From assembly GCF_000002075.1 (NCBI RefSeq), contig NW_004797516.1, positions 326,411 through 390,410 of the forward strand: 64,000 bases of DNA, read 5' to 3'. The position numbers were made by a program, and so were the translations under genes. How positions within the stretch are numbered: position 1 is the stretch's first letter; each line of letters starts with the position of its first letter. Positions 49,400 to 60,906 of the stretch are shown one piece after another. Source of the DNA: Aplysia californica (lineage: Eukaryota; Mollusca; Gastropoda; Aplysiida; Aplysiidae). The notes under the pieces are model-generated. The model was not told where the DNA came from and did not search any database. It saw only the letters and a program-made list of their open reading frames with translations.

Positions 49400-50100
49400 A
49401 CGGGTAAAGCTTTGTTCTCCTGGAACTCTTTGGGCAAGAATCATTTGTTCCGCTTTACTGTCCCAACAATGCGAACATCTTTCTTGCAAGGATTTAGCCA
49501 GATTTAAAGCAGTGAAATATATGTCACATTTAACATTGTGGCCAGCTGCGGAACTGGCCTACCAGAAGACAACTACATCTCCGCTCGACGCTTAACAGCA
49601 ACAGAGTACCGGTAAGAAGAGAAGTGGCAATGTGAGAACAAAAAGCAACAGTCCTTTAGGTCGGTCAGTGAGCCATCGGCAAGTTTCCAAGGTATGGACG
49701 GCCTCTCAGACAGAGTTCACAGAGGATACTTTTGCGGCAGAATCGCAAGCCCAGAAGTTCTGGTCTCATAATTTTATTTATGGAGTTTTCAGAGGATGTA
49801 CAGAAGAATTTGCAGCGGCCTAGGAACGAAACAAGTTGCTCGTCCACTGTGATGTCTTTTTGCTGGAACAAAACCTTGGCCAGAATATTCAGAAAGGTCT
49901 TCCAGAGCTCACGACATGGGGCGAAAACGTTCCTTGCCCGACAAACAGATCATGTTCTTTTGTTATCAAAGTGTAAATCGTTCAGTGGGGTGCTGAATCG
50001 TTTTTTAAAAAAGGCTGCTTTAACCAAGATTCCACTCTGCGTGGGTGAAAAAAAACTGCAAATAAGAAATACTTTGACGCATGGTACCAATTTGTAATTT
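49400..50100 (-). mobile_element. piggyBac transposase fossil, copy 1
   Basis: Minus-strand fragments in order: FSTPLNDLHFDN, FAPCRELWKTFLNILAKVL, FQQKDITVDEQLVSFLGRCK (with the first catalytic Asp of the TVDEQL motif), NVKCDIYFTALNLAKSL and VRIVGTVKRNK. These match the middle of piggyBac-family (DDE_Tnp_1_7) transposases. It has internal stops and frame changes, is incomplete and is cut by the assembly gap above 50151. Inactive DNA transposon. Confidence 0.85.
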
Positions 50101-50151
50101 CCAGCTAATAAAGGTTTTCATCTCAGTTGAATCAATGTGCTTTAGCTGGGG

Positions 50152-50715
50152 NNNNNNNNNNNNNNNNNNNNNNNNNNNNNNNNNNNNNNNNNNNNNNNNN
50201 NNNNNNNNNNNNNNNNNNNNNNNNNNNNNNNNNNNNNNNNNNNNNNNNNNNNNNNNNNNNNNNNNNNNNNNNNNNNNNNNNNNNNNNNNNNNNNNNNNNN
50301 NNNNNNNNNNNNNNNNNNNNNNNNNNNNNNNNNNNNNNNNNNNNNNNNNNNNNNNNNNNNNNNNNNNNNNNNNNNNNNNNNNNNNNNNNNNNNNNNNNNN
50401 NNNNNNNNNNNNNNNNNNNNNNNNNNNNNNNNNNNNNNNNNNNNNNNNNNNNNNNNNNNNNNNNNNNNNNNNNNNNNNNNNNNNNNNNNNNNNNNNNNNN
50501 NNNNNNNNNNNNNNNNNNNNNNNNNNNNNNNNNNNNNNNNNNNNNNNNNNNNNNNNNNNNNNNNNNNNNNNNNNNNNNNNNNNNNNNNNNNNNNNNNNNN
50601 NNNNNNNNNNNNNNNNNNNNNNNNNNNNNNNNNNNNNNNNNNNNNNNNNNNNNNNNNNNNNNNNNNNNNNNNNNNNNNNNNNNNNNNNNNNNNNNNNNNN
50701 NNNNNNNNNNNNNNN
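50152..50715. other. Assembly gap (564 N)
   Basis: Run of unknown bases. It interrupts the region of the first piggyBac fossil and a family J/C repeat. Confidence 0.99.
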
Positions 50716-50716
50716 A

Positions 50717-50880
50717 AAAAGCAGCAGTTCCCTGTTGTAGATCAGGCACAGTTATGAGCATGACATGATTAATCAGCCCATTTACAATTCTACTGTGCAG
50801 AACGATAAATGCCCCTGATAGTGATAGGGGAAAAAGGAGCAAAACACACCAGAACACCCTCCAACCATTCTCACACAACA
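50717..50880 (-). mobile_element. Family J repeat joined to SINE family C head
   Basis: Adjacent to the assembly gap. CAGCCCATTTACAATTCTAC matches the J repeat at 6.3 kb in reverse, followed by GGAGCAAAACACACCAGAAC, the C head. Confidence 0.65.
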
Positions 50881-50936
50881 ATAGTAGTATGAACATAACA
50901 GCGATAGACAAACAGAAAGCGAAGAGGGATAGTAAA

Positions 50937-51117
50937 CTGTCCCCGTCGTTTTATGCAAGGAAAATTCTGAAATTATGCAAAATGAGGCCCAAGAATGTGA
51001 AATTATGCGATTCAGTTAATTTTAACAAAGAATGATAACGAAAAATAATTACAAATTATGCAAAAAATGATCAGATTTTGCTAAATTATGCGGGGTGCAT
51101 AAAACCACGGGGACAGA
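50937..51117. mobile_element. MITE family K
   Basis: ACTGTCCCCGTCGTTTTATG at left and GCATAAAACCACGGGGACAG at right, an almost perfect inverted repeat. The interior has AAATTATGC motifs in both senses. Confidence 0.82.
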
Positions 51118-51593
51118 GTAAAGAACTAGAGCATTTCAACGTACGTTAAGTGGTGCAATACAACCATCTTCAACTGTGACTGTGAACTTACAATGCACAG
51201 ATTACACTACTATGACTGCTATAATTATTATTATGTATGCACGTGATCACGCATTTCATTATGAGCGAAAGTGGGTGGGCTGTCGTTTTCTTACAATAAC
51301 TATTGTTGTAATTGCTGGCATCACGTCAAACAACGAACCCCCTAAAAATTCTTGAATGGTTTTTTTTAAAGAACTGTTCAACCACGGCTCTTCAAACTTT
51401 AGCCAAAGAAATGCTTTCGCATACTTTTCTAACAATTTAATCGACGATACTATTATACTAAAAAAATAATGTCTGCCGATATTGTGGTGTGTGTGTGGGG
51501 GGGGGGGCGAGGGCGAGGGAAAATTTTGTATCCCTCGCCCCTCCCTCCTCATAAAAAAGATATTTAGTGTAAGAGTAAGAAAAATACCAAATG

Positions 51594-52560
51594 TCACACA
51601 ATCTTTTCTATAACATATGATAGACAGTCTGTGAAATGAGAAGATGAAACCAAGAAGCTTGAGAACATTGCAACATCCAGCTGAAAAAGTCTTCTATTGT
51701 CTAGTTTAGAAAGTTTATTTTCTGGAAATTTGTTCTTGAAGTTGAAGATGACATTAGCAGCCACAGATGCCAGATCCAAAATGTCAAAGAATACGACCAG
51801 TGGCCATCTCTTGGTCTGGCGCTTTGCTGTCATTATTGAACGTCATGAGGTCAAGGCAGTCAACCCCAACTTTGCTTAAATAAATCACCCATTTCAGGAA
51901 TGGTTTTGTCACCTTTCTGTGTGACCATACTTCCAACTTGGTGCATGGATGACAGAAGGATAACATTCTTTTTGGCACCTGACACAGCTCACTAACATAT
52001 TGTCTTTCTGATGATAGTCAAACTTTGGTTTCCCTTTCTCGGTGCCTTTGGAACCCTGGAACTCTGGTGGTATGAAGACTTTGATTTTCCTCAGCGTTCC
52101 AACAACTGTCATTTGGGCAGCAGTGAGTTTCTTAGCGAATTCCACGTCTGTGAAAAAAAAATGTCACAAGTTAGATTTCTACCACTCCCGTAGAAGAGTT
52201 CAACCAGTTCCAGCGCAGCTCTTCCGATATTGACCTGAGGAGTGTGGGCAACTTTTCCATGATACCGCTTTGCAATGAGTGGAGCTTCTGCATCGGCACA
52301 CTAGAGTACTTCCAACCCATACTTGTCGAGTTTTGATAGCAGATACTGAAGGAGGGAAGGAGCATCTGCCTCTCCAGAAAGTAAGTTGCTTGTCCACAGT
52401 GACAAATGGGCCAGGATTTTAGTACTTCTTTAGGGTGCTAAAAAACTTCTCCCATACCTCAATTTGATGGAAACACACCCCCTGCCTTCTTTCTGTTCTT
52501 GTTGCCTTGTCATCAAACTCAAAGCACGACATGTTGTCAAGCTCGAGAAATCAGTAGCTT
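51594..52560 (-). mobile_element. piggyBac transposase fossil, copy 2
   Basis: Minus-strand fragments reading down: VEFAKKLTAAQMTVVGTLRK (57-60% through the family), IPPEFQGSKGTEKGKPKFDY, VGVDCLDLMTFNNDS (third catalytic Asp region) and RWPLVVFFDILDLASVAANV of the C-terminal helix. Several stops and frame changes. It covers the same VGT segment as copy 1, so it is a second copy rather than a continuation. The ends and terminal repeats were not located. Confidence 0.85.
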
Positions 52561-52735
52561 AGGAAAGTTCACCGAACCGTTTGGTAGCCATTCTTCACAT
52601 CCCATCAATTCCGAAAGAAAAACTTCGTTTTGATTCATCGCTCCGAGTGGATGTGAGCACCTATGAGAGCTCGAACCTCAATAGCACCTGTCGGTTTCCT
52701 CTTGGCTCCATCAACCCTTTCACCTTCAAGGTTAG

Positions 52736-53007
52736 GACATTTCGGTGGCCTAGTGGTTAGGCTCTCGCACTCGCAACCGTAAGGAATGGGTACCCGGCTA
52801 TAGATTAAGACAGCAAAAAATCTTGTCTGTTTGTTAGCGTTTGAGCGCTTAATCAGCTGCTTGCACTGTATGCTTCCCGGGAAGCTGAGAATGTTTCGGA
52901 GTGTCCTATGGTCTGCTGGGGTAATAATATAGTGTAAAGCGAATAGAGACTGCTGTTGAACGGGGATATGCGCTATACAAATGCTATTTAATTATTGTTA
53001 TTATTTC
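52736..53007 (+). mobile_element. SINE family A with internal deletion
   Basis: Head GGTGGCCTAGTGGTTAGGCT joins directly from CAACCGTAAG to GAATGGGTACCCGGCTATAG, so the B box and the next 80 or so bases are missing. The 3' half is intact. Confidence 0.85.
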
Positions 53008-53502
53008 ACCATCTGTGATGATGGGAAATTACTCTGCTCAAGAGAGATTGCTCTAAAAATAGTTGACATGGTGTAATTCCTAAGTAACTGTCATGAAAAA
53101 AAACCCAACTTCTTACATATATCTCTATATTTTCCATTAGGGTCATATTGACTCCCGTTGTAGTTTAAGAATAGTAAAATTCGATGACACACTGTTGGAC
53201 ACGCAAAGGACAGAGATGGCCAAAATTTGGCTCAGATGAGGGTACTGAGGTGAATGATGCATAATATTTAGAATTTGCATTTGGACATCACCTGGGGCCA
53301 ATATGACACACGTTGTAGGGATAGGGTTTTAAAACGCTTTGTTTAGTAAACGCTGTTTTCCGTACGCGTTTTGTCTCAAATGGGAGGGTTGGGGATGGGG
53401 TCTCGCTCACAGCTGTACCGGTGGCTAGGCATACGGGCAGTTTTACGATTTTACGCGCCACCGGTGGCAAGGGCTCAAAGGGTTACCGGATTAATACCTC
53501 TA

Positions 53503-53641
53503 CCCTGTATGCTTCCCGGGAAGCTGAGAATGTTTCGGAGTGTTCTATGGTCTGCTGGGGTAATAATATAGTGTAAAGCGCGTAGAGCCTGCTGTTGAGC
53601 GGGGACATGCGCTATACAAATGCTATCTATTATTATTATTT
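53503..53641 (+). mobile_element. SINE family A, 3' fragment
   Basis: 5'-truncated copy starting CTGTATGCTTCCCGGGAAGC and ending GCTATCTATTATTATTATT. Lies 500 bp from the previous copy in the same orientation. Confidence 0.85.
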
Positions 53642-53872
53642 ATCAACACAATTCAGATTATTTATGAGGCGGGCATCGGCCCTGCCCTCACTGACACTGT
53701 CATGGCCAACCCTGGCTGAGAGGGGTATGGTATAGTATTATGATACGTCTCAGCAGAAAGACTGGGGTAGGCCTATTCCATTAAAAAATGCACCCCATCC
53801 AGGAATCGAACTCTGGTTTTCTGCATACGACGGCGAAGTCCCTGACGGCTGTACAACAGACTTCTGGAAATT
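53635..53872 (-). mobile_element. tRNA-derived SINE family D
   Basis: Minus copy with ATCAACACAATTCAGATTAT, CAGCAGAAAGACTGGGG, AGGAATCGAACTCTGG (B box). Confidence 0.75.
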
Positions 53873-54014
53873 AACAATTATTACTAATAAATGGAATATT
53901 ATTGACCTTTACAGGTAAAGAGGAGCAGCTTTCTTGTTCCAACACCGTTCCATCAAAGTTCAAAGTTCATATTGTCACACAAGGGCTTGAGGAGGCTATG
54001 CACAAGACATTATT

Positions 54015-54180
54015 TTTTTAGTAAGAGATTTTGGGTCACTTGCGACTCAGTTAGGTCATTTAAGGGCTGAAGATTAGAGGTGTTTTAACAGAGTAACAAA
54101 AACGAAAAAGGAGGCGAGGTAAGGACAACAGATGTTTTATAGGATAGGAGCAAACCATACCAGAGCTCCCACCTACAATC
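54015..54180 (-). mobile_element. SINE family C
   Basis: Minus copy: TTTTTAGTAAGAGATTTTGG, GAAGATTAGAGGTGTTTTAA, GGAGCAAACCATACCAGAGC. Confidence 0.78.
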
Positions 54181-55569
54181 CACGTAATAGCAATAGCTTT
54201 TTGTTTCAAGATTGTTTGATCAAAGTTCACAGTGCATTGCCACATCACAAGGGGCTTGGGGAGAAGACAATACACTAGACATAAATAATTAAATATAAGA
54301 CTGAAAATAGTGAGGTCCACTGAGAAGTGTTTGAAAAACTGGGCACAAGCAGAGCCTCCCAGTTAGTTTTGAGTTTGAACGAGTAAATGACAAAATGATA
54401 GTTGGTCCTTCAATGTCTGACGATGGCCAATGCATCGACAGATGAGAATATTAACTCAAGCGAAATAGAAGTATTAAAGGTTAAGATGACTTTGTGGCTT
54501 TTGCTATGGCCAATAAGACCACATTTTGAGCCTTCACAAACTCTACTACAACTTGTTGATGCACGCAGTTTGCAGGCTTCACTCTGAGGACAACACCCTT
54601 CAAATGGCTTCCTCCAAAAGAGAGAAGAGGAGGAAAGTGGGGCTTTAAGTTACTTTACCAAATCACACTTATTCTTTATGCGACTCAGTGGCAAATATAA
54701 CATAAGCTAAGCTAAGAGATACAGTTTGCAAAATGACTGAAGCGAGACAGAAAAATAATTTTCGCATACGTTTATATTCATAAGTTGCATGTTTTATTCT
54801 TCATCTCAAACATGGACAGTATAGTAATGCTAACATTTGGAAGACATAGGTATATGTGAAATTAACATTTCAACACTCTCTCCATAAGAACACATAAAGT
54901 AGTAAACTGACAACATTGCCAATAACTCAATCATGATAATTATAAACGAACATCGTATTTTAATATTTTAAGGGGGGGGGGGAGGGAGCTCTCACATTAA
55001 AAATCGGAACACTGACATCAATTTAATTACTTTTTTTCTTCTTTTTGACAGACTCCTTTTTCATGTCAACTGAAAATCTAGCTAGCTAGGCAATCTGCCA
55101 CACCAAAAACATACACTGTAGTATTAAATCACTGAATAGAAAATTAGCCGGCCTGTAAGCCTGTAGAATGCAGACCTTCCCGCCACCCACCCCCCACCCT
55201 GCCCAAGCACCTTGTTCAAAGAAGGGTTTGTGTAAAAAATTTTAAAAAAGACAGCTCTCCAAAAGAGAATTTGAACAGAACAATATTGAAATGTTCAATT
55301 GTAAAAACATTTCATGCATTTTTTGCAAGGAAAATGTCATAGGCCTACCTATACTATTACTACACCCTACTAGCAAGGTCACTAAAAACACAGAGAAACA
55401 ATTAACATTTAATATAAGATAATATATGGTAATGCTCATGATGTCTCCACTCCGGTCAGGACACATGCTGAACAGAACATTTGAACGTTAAATTTCAATT
55501 TGTTTTCAAAGGAGAAATAGTGCTTTTTTAAAGAATAATTTCCGTCCGGTGTATTTCCTTCGGTATACA

Positions 55570-55903
55570 TAATAATAATAATAGATAGCATTTTTATAGC
55601 GCATATCCCCGCTCAACAGCAGGCTCTATGCGCTTTACACTATATTATTACCCCAGCTGACCATAGAACACTCCGAAACATTCTCAGCTTCCCGGGAAGC
55701 ATACAGTGCAAGCAGCCGATTAAGCGCTCAAACACTAACAAACTGACAAGATCTTTCGCTGTCTATAGCCGGGTACCCATTCCCACATGGGTGAAGTGAG
55801 GAAAATTCATGTAAAGTGCCTTTCCCAAGGACACAACGTCGGGTCCCTGACGGGATTCGAACCCACGACCTTACGGTTGCGAGTCCGAGCGCCTAACCAC
55901 TAC
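55570..55903 (-). mobile_element. tRNA-derived SINE family A
   Basis: Near full-length minus copy with TAGCGCATATCCCCGCTCAA, TAGCCGGGTACCCATTC and B box GGGATTCGAACCC. The head is cut at about CCTAACCACTA. Confidence 0.87.
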
Positions 55904-56608
55904 ATATATGAAAACAACTGTTATTTTTCCTTTCAGCAAGATATTACATCCAATAGACTACCAGTGCTACCAAACAGATCTTCTCACTGATTTGATAGAG
56001 ATATTAAAGAATCAATGAGTTTTGCTAAGCTGAACTAGTAAAAAAAAGACATTCTCTTGACGCCATTAGCACATTGTGATAGATGTTCTTTCACATAAAA
56101 TAAAGCTAAGAGAAAATCACAGCTCATCTTACTGGGCTGAAGATCTAGATAAGACATTGGGTGGGTCTCATCATGCCCCTGTACTTGTAGCATAAAAACT
56201 AACAGACTACTTAGAGTAATATTTTTAGATACATGCGAGTACTTTCAGCACACTTTCAACCTCTTTGAGCCCAAGAGAAACAGTTTTATGGGTCTGGAGT
56301 CATATGTGGAAGAAAACTTGACAGTTAATCCAATCCTGTCAGCAAAGTCAAAACTTTGAGGCAGACATTACTCTGGCAATGAGCAAAACAAAAAAACCTC
56401 ACACATTATCAACTCCAAATTCATCATAATGCTGACTTCATTCAAAAGGAGAAAATGGGTGGCACTTAATTTAGACAAAAACAAAACTACAGAATTATGA
56501 GCAAGTCAGAAAAACATTACAATTACTACAACACAACAATTTCAAAACAAAACTACAGAATTATCAGTTATCCAGAAAAGTAATACAGTTAAATGACTGG
56601 AACAGAAA

Positions 56609-56776
56609 TACAGTATAACACGGATAGCTCCAATTTGTCGGGACCGGCCTCGGTAGTTTGAGGGGTCCATAGTTTGAGGGATATCTCACAAAGAGAAAAA
56701 AATGGGAACCCAGGCACAGTTTGACAGATGCGTGATTTCGAGTCTTCTGTGTTCGACCTATCCATATTATACTGTA
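56609..56776. mobile_element. Short pogo/Tigger-like MITE
   Basis: TACAGTATAACACGGATAGC TCCAATTTGTCGGGACCGG at left, GACCTATCCATATTATACTG TA at right. The TIR wording is typical of Tigger-type elements. Confidence 0.82.
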
Positions 56777-57245
56777 ACTCTTCCTGAAGAAAAGCCAAGT
56801 AAGTTTCATACTTTTATCATATCAGCATGTTCCTTTCACCAGTGGCAGTCATACAAATGAAAATTGCTGCTACCCGATATGAAATATTTATCATAATACA
56901 AATCTATATGTATGTAAGAAAATGAGACAATGTAGAATTTAAGAGTTCACCAAGTTGAAAAGATCACCTTGAATTTTAGCACACAACCTATTTATCATTG
57001 TGAGCTGTAACATTAATGGCATTTCACTGGGATCACAGGAAAGGGAGCATTAACAATAATATAATCATATTGAAAGAACAAATGTTGCAGAACTATAAGT
57101 GAGAGGAAAAACATACATCCCAAATCCTGGAAAGTAGTCAAAACATGAACGCATCATTTTTCAACCATGTTTGAACAAGAAATCTTTGTGCAATATATTG
57201 CTTTAGTGACTCAATGCAACGTTCATTCTATACTAGCATTATAAG

Positions 57246-58135
57246 TACAGTCAAACCTGTGTAAGACGGAATCGCAAGGGAGCCAGAAAAAAATTCCATC
57301 TTAGACAGGGGAATTTAGTGGGTAGATGGAAAGGGGGACGTTCCACGGCCCAGCCGGTGGGATCAAGGGTCGCTTGTCTGGTCAGCAAGCAATCACAAGT
57401 GGTCAAAACTTCACTCCTCTCAGCTGCTATCCTCTCTGATAATGACATGCGTCAGTCTTATTTATATATCCAGTTACCACAATAGCTTGCATTTCATAGG
57501 ACCACTGTTTGACCTATTAAAAACAGAAGCGTTTGAACATCTCCTTTGCTTCTACCCTAAGCCCCATTGGTGTAATAAGCACATACAACCAATGCCACCC
57601 CTCATTGTCATGTAACAACGATTCAAGGAACTCTTCTCGGCTGGCTGTACGATCAGGGCGGCAGGCATTGGTCAAATTAATTTCACACCTCTGGCCTCTG
57701 GCTACCAAAGAAAGTTTCAATGCTGGAGTGCCACTCAAGCATTTTCACTAGCACTAGTGAGATTTCACACCCACACCACCCTGGCCATCTTCATCGCTCA
57801 GGGTCCACTAGAAGGGGTAACATTTACCCCCAAATTGCACCCCTTCTCTCGTTCCTCGCCTAGCGGCAAGACGTTAGTTTAGAGCCGGCGGAGCCAAACA
57901 TGCGAGTTTTGTTTCAAATCATGGCTGATTGGGCAAAGCATTAATTTTTCTACCTTAGACAGGTAAAACCCTCAGAAGGGAGCAGATTTTTTTTTTTTCG
58001 TTTCCGAGTTGTTTTGGACAGGTCTCCGTTTTATACAGGTAATCAAAGAGGAATATATCGAGGGGGGAGCGGGGAGAATCTGTTAAGACAGGTTTCCGTT
58101 TTACACAGGTTTCCGTTAAGGCAGGTTCGACTGTA
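57246..58135. mobile_element. TA-flanked pogo/Tigger-like element, about 890 bp
   Basis: Left TACAGTCAAACCTGTGTAAG ACGGAA, right TTCCGTTAAGGCAGGTTCGA CTGTA. Subterminal repeats of ACAGGTTTCCGTTTTA-type units at the right end. No intact transposase frame. Confidence 0.8.
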
Positions 58136-58499
58136 ATGTAAGGCTTAACATTCACAGCAACAACAATGCCCGCTATAACAATGTAAGTGACAGAAGTAAG
58201 TAAAGTAAGAAAATACACCATTTGAAACCTAAATAAGTTTTGCAGATAATGAGGTAATGACTGCTGTCAGACCTTTAAAAAACCTGTACAATCAACAGAA
58301 ACCATATGGCCCTCATTAAAAATATATCAACCAGAGGAAAAAACAATTAGAACCCATAATCCACACTGCATACAAAAAGTGGAATCCACTTAAACTGAAC
58401 ACGGGTCATATGAAAACAGCAATAAACCAAAAGAAAAGAAAATCCTCGCTTTTTCATCTTCTATTTAAGTAACATCTAAACCAAAAACAACACCAAAAC

Positions 58500-58541
58500 G
58501 GAGGGAAATCCGCCTGTATAGATATGTATATATATATAGAT

Positions 58542-58589
<48 letters not shown>

Positions 58590-58592
58590 CCG
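58500..58592. repeat. (TA)n / (CA)n microsatellite
   Basis: TATATAGATAGA units, then about 25 TA units and a short CA run. Confidence 0.93.
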
Positions 58593-59464
58593 AATATGTT
58601 CTTACTGCCACCTTTCCAAGGCAACCACCTTTACAGACAACCCGCTACTTCAGAATTACAATGTTCTGACATTTTTTGCCGTTTTCAGTTATCAAGCCTT
58701 TGACGTCAGATATTCTATCTGATCCATCAAAATTGTAAGAGTATTCAGAGTTATTATCAAGATATTCAAAGAATTGCATTTGAAAAACTTTGACATGTCG
58801 TGAAATTCAAAATCTTTTGACGTCCAATTTCTCAGATCTAGGTACTGAGCAGAGAGAACTCTGTAATCCTGAGGTACCAAGCCACTTCACCCTTGCATTT
58901 TGTTTTTTACATTTCATTAATAATGACACTGTCCAAGACATCACAACATAATACAATTTCCCACTTGTAACCAATATTCTCCTTTTAAAAAAACTAAATT
59001 TGGCAATCTCTCATTTCAGTTTCAGTTGGCTACAAAACAAACACGTTTCCCGTCACTGAAAGGAATAGCATTTCCAGTAACACTGAGGAATCCTCATTAA
59101 AAAACCGACTGTTTTAAGTAGTCAAACGCAGATTCCAATTCTCTGCCTGAAATTTATTTTTTTTAAGTTTGAGCATTTCATAATTTAAGTTGTACGTGAT
59201 CTTATGACAAAATGACGGAAACTAAAGTATACATTTTTGCTCCAAAATTAGTATCCCTAATAAATCAAACTGCATATCCTGTAATCCAAACATTAAAATA
59301 ATACATGTATCAACAAGGTAAGTCACCATCCTTTCTTTTTCCTGTGTCATGACTCCAACTTAAGGTCGGGTAATCTAAACAGACATTATCTGAACCACTG
59401 GGCTCTGGAAGAAACAAGACCTTAAATGATATAGTCCATTTTTAGTAGACATATGACCTGACCA

Positions 59465-59690
59465 CACCAGCGCCTGTGGAGTAACAGTCAGGCGCTTCGC
59501 TGTCGTACGCAGGAGACCTGAGTTCAAGTTCTAAGCGACAAGGAAATTTTTATCAAGTATCTCGGTCTTCTGCTGGGATGTTATATCTCTCTCAGCCCGG
59601 GTTGGCCCTGACATGCGAGGTCAGAAGCCCACCTCTTAAATGATCTAAATTGCATCGATGGGCATGTAAAAACACCTACATTTAAACAAA
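59465..59690 (+). mobile_element. tRNA-derived SINE family D (best plus copy)
   Basis: GCGCCTGTGGAGTAACAGTC (A box), GACCTGAGTTCAAGTTC (B box), TCTCAGCCCGGGTTGGCCCT, and tail AAATGATCTAAATTGCATCG, GGCATGTAAAAACACC. Confidence 0.82.
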
Positions 59691-59729
59691 TTTAAACAAG
59701 ACTTGACCATCCACTTTGTCCAACCGTCC

Positions 59730-60215
59730 TCTCCTTTTCCACCTCAGACTCATTCTTTCTTTCAGCTCATTGGCAACATCCTATTTAATCATTCATACAT
59801 AATATGTCACAGCTGGAAGATATATTCGCCCATAGCACAAAGCTTGAATGAACTAAATCATACCAATCGACCTCAAACTCTTTCTTTCTTTCAACTGTAT
59901 TGCAAAATCCTATTCAATCATACATCTACATCACAGCAGGAAAATACATTCGCCCACTGCAAGCAGCCTAAATTGAAATAAATCATACGAATCCACCGTA
60001 AACTGTTCCTTATTTTCAACTCCATTGCATCGTCCTATATGATCATATATCTCTACATCACACACAGAAATACATTCGCCCATTGCACACAGTCGAAATA
60101 GGACTAAATCATACAAATTCATCTCAGACTCAGACTCAGACTCTTCCTTTCTTTCAACTTCATTGTACATGGCATACGTCCTAAATTAATTGACTAAACA
60201 ATACAAATCACCGCT
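59730..60215. repeat. 126-bp satellite, about four units
   Basis: Unit landmarks ACCTCAGACT (59741), ACCTCAAACT (59870), ACCGTAAACT (59995) and ATCTCAGACT (60121) give periods of 129, 125 and 126. Each unit has TTTCTTTCAACT, CACAGCAGGAAAATACATTC, CGCCCATTGCA and AAATCATAC. Located downstream of the membrane protein gene's stop codon, possibly in its 3' UTR. Confidence 0.85.
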
Positions 60216-60906
60216 ACTCCTTTAAATAATCATCACAGCAGGAAAACACACCAGTGACAATCGTGTTTTGGTTTGAGTCTGGGCTGCTTATACTCTTTCT
60301 GTGCCATGTACCAATATATTATCAATTAAAAAAGTAATATTACCGTATTGCTTTTCTCTACACCATACAAGTGAATAATATAAATTACACAATACATGTT
60401 GTAACCATTACATAATGTATCAGGATTTAGACAGAAACCTTTTTTAATTAGTAGTCACTTTTCAGTTACAGTGTACTACAGGATAAAAATAAAACAGAGC
60501 CTTTTCAAGCATGCATTCCTTCACTCTCTCTAATTTTTTTTATAACCACAAACCAAACAATATTTCACACAAGACCAAATGGTGGTAAATTGTGGCATTA
60601 AAGAAGTCCATTAAATGATATATATACAATCTAGCACATGCATAGCGAAATCGGCGGGAAGTGGAAATGTTTTCATTACGTCCGATTTTCACCAAGTACG
60701 TGTTTTAAATACAAAAAAATTCGGGACCTCAAAACCTGTTCACTGTGTTTCACTATGAGCGTGTCAGCTATGTACATGCTAGACTGTACACCTACAAAGA
60801 CAAAAAAAATCAGGCATCCAGGTTTGTTCTCAAACTTGGCACGTTAACCATATAACTTTATAATAACTTACTATATCCTTCACTCACAAAAGTAAGCAAC
60901 AAATAG

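Larger units (their letters stand above)
53008..55569. other. Intergenic stretch
   Basis: Holds the A fragment (53503), a D SINE and a C SINE. Otherwise no supportable exon or named repeat. Confidence 0.5.

Noticed and set aside
50081-50911. Frames crossing the N gap
   Set aside because: They are open only because N was read as X.
54402-54587. 61-codon plus-strand frame
   Set aside because: No splice sites or homology cue; composition fits chance.
57517-57751. Overlapping 72-codon frames on both strands
   Set aside because: They lie inside a non-autonomous TIR element, show no recognisable transposase motif, and overlap each other in antisense, typical of chance.
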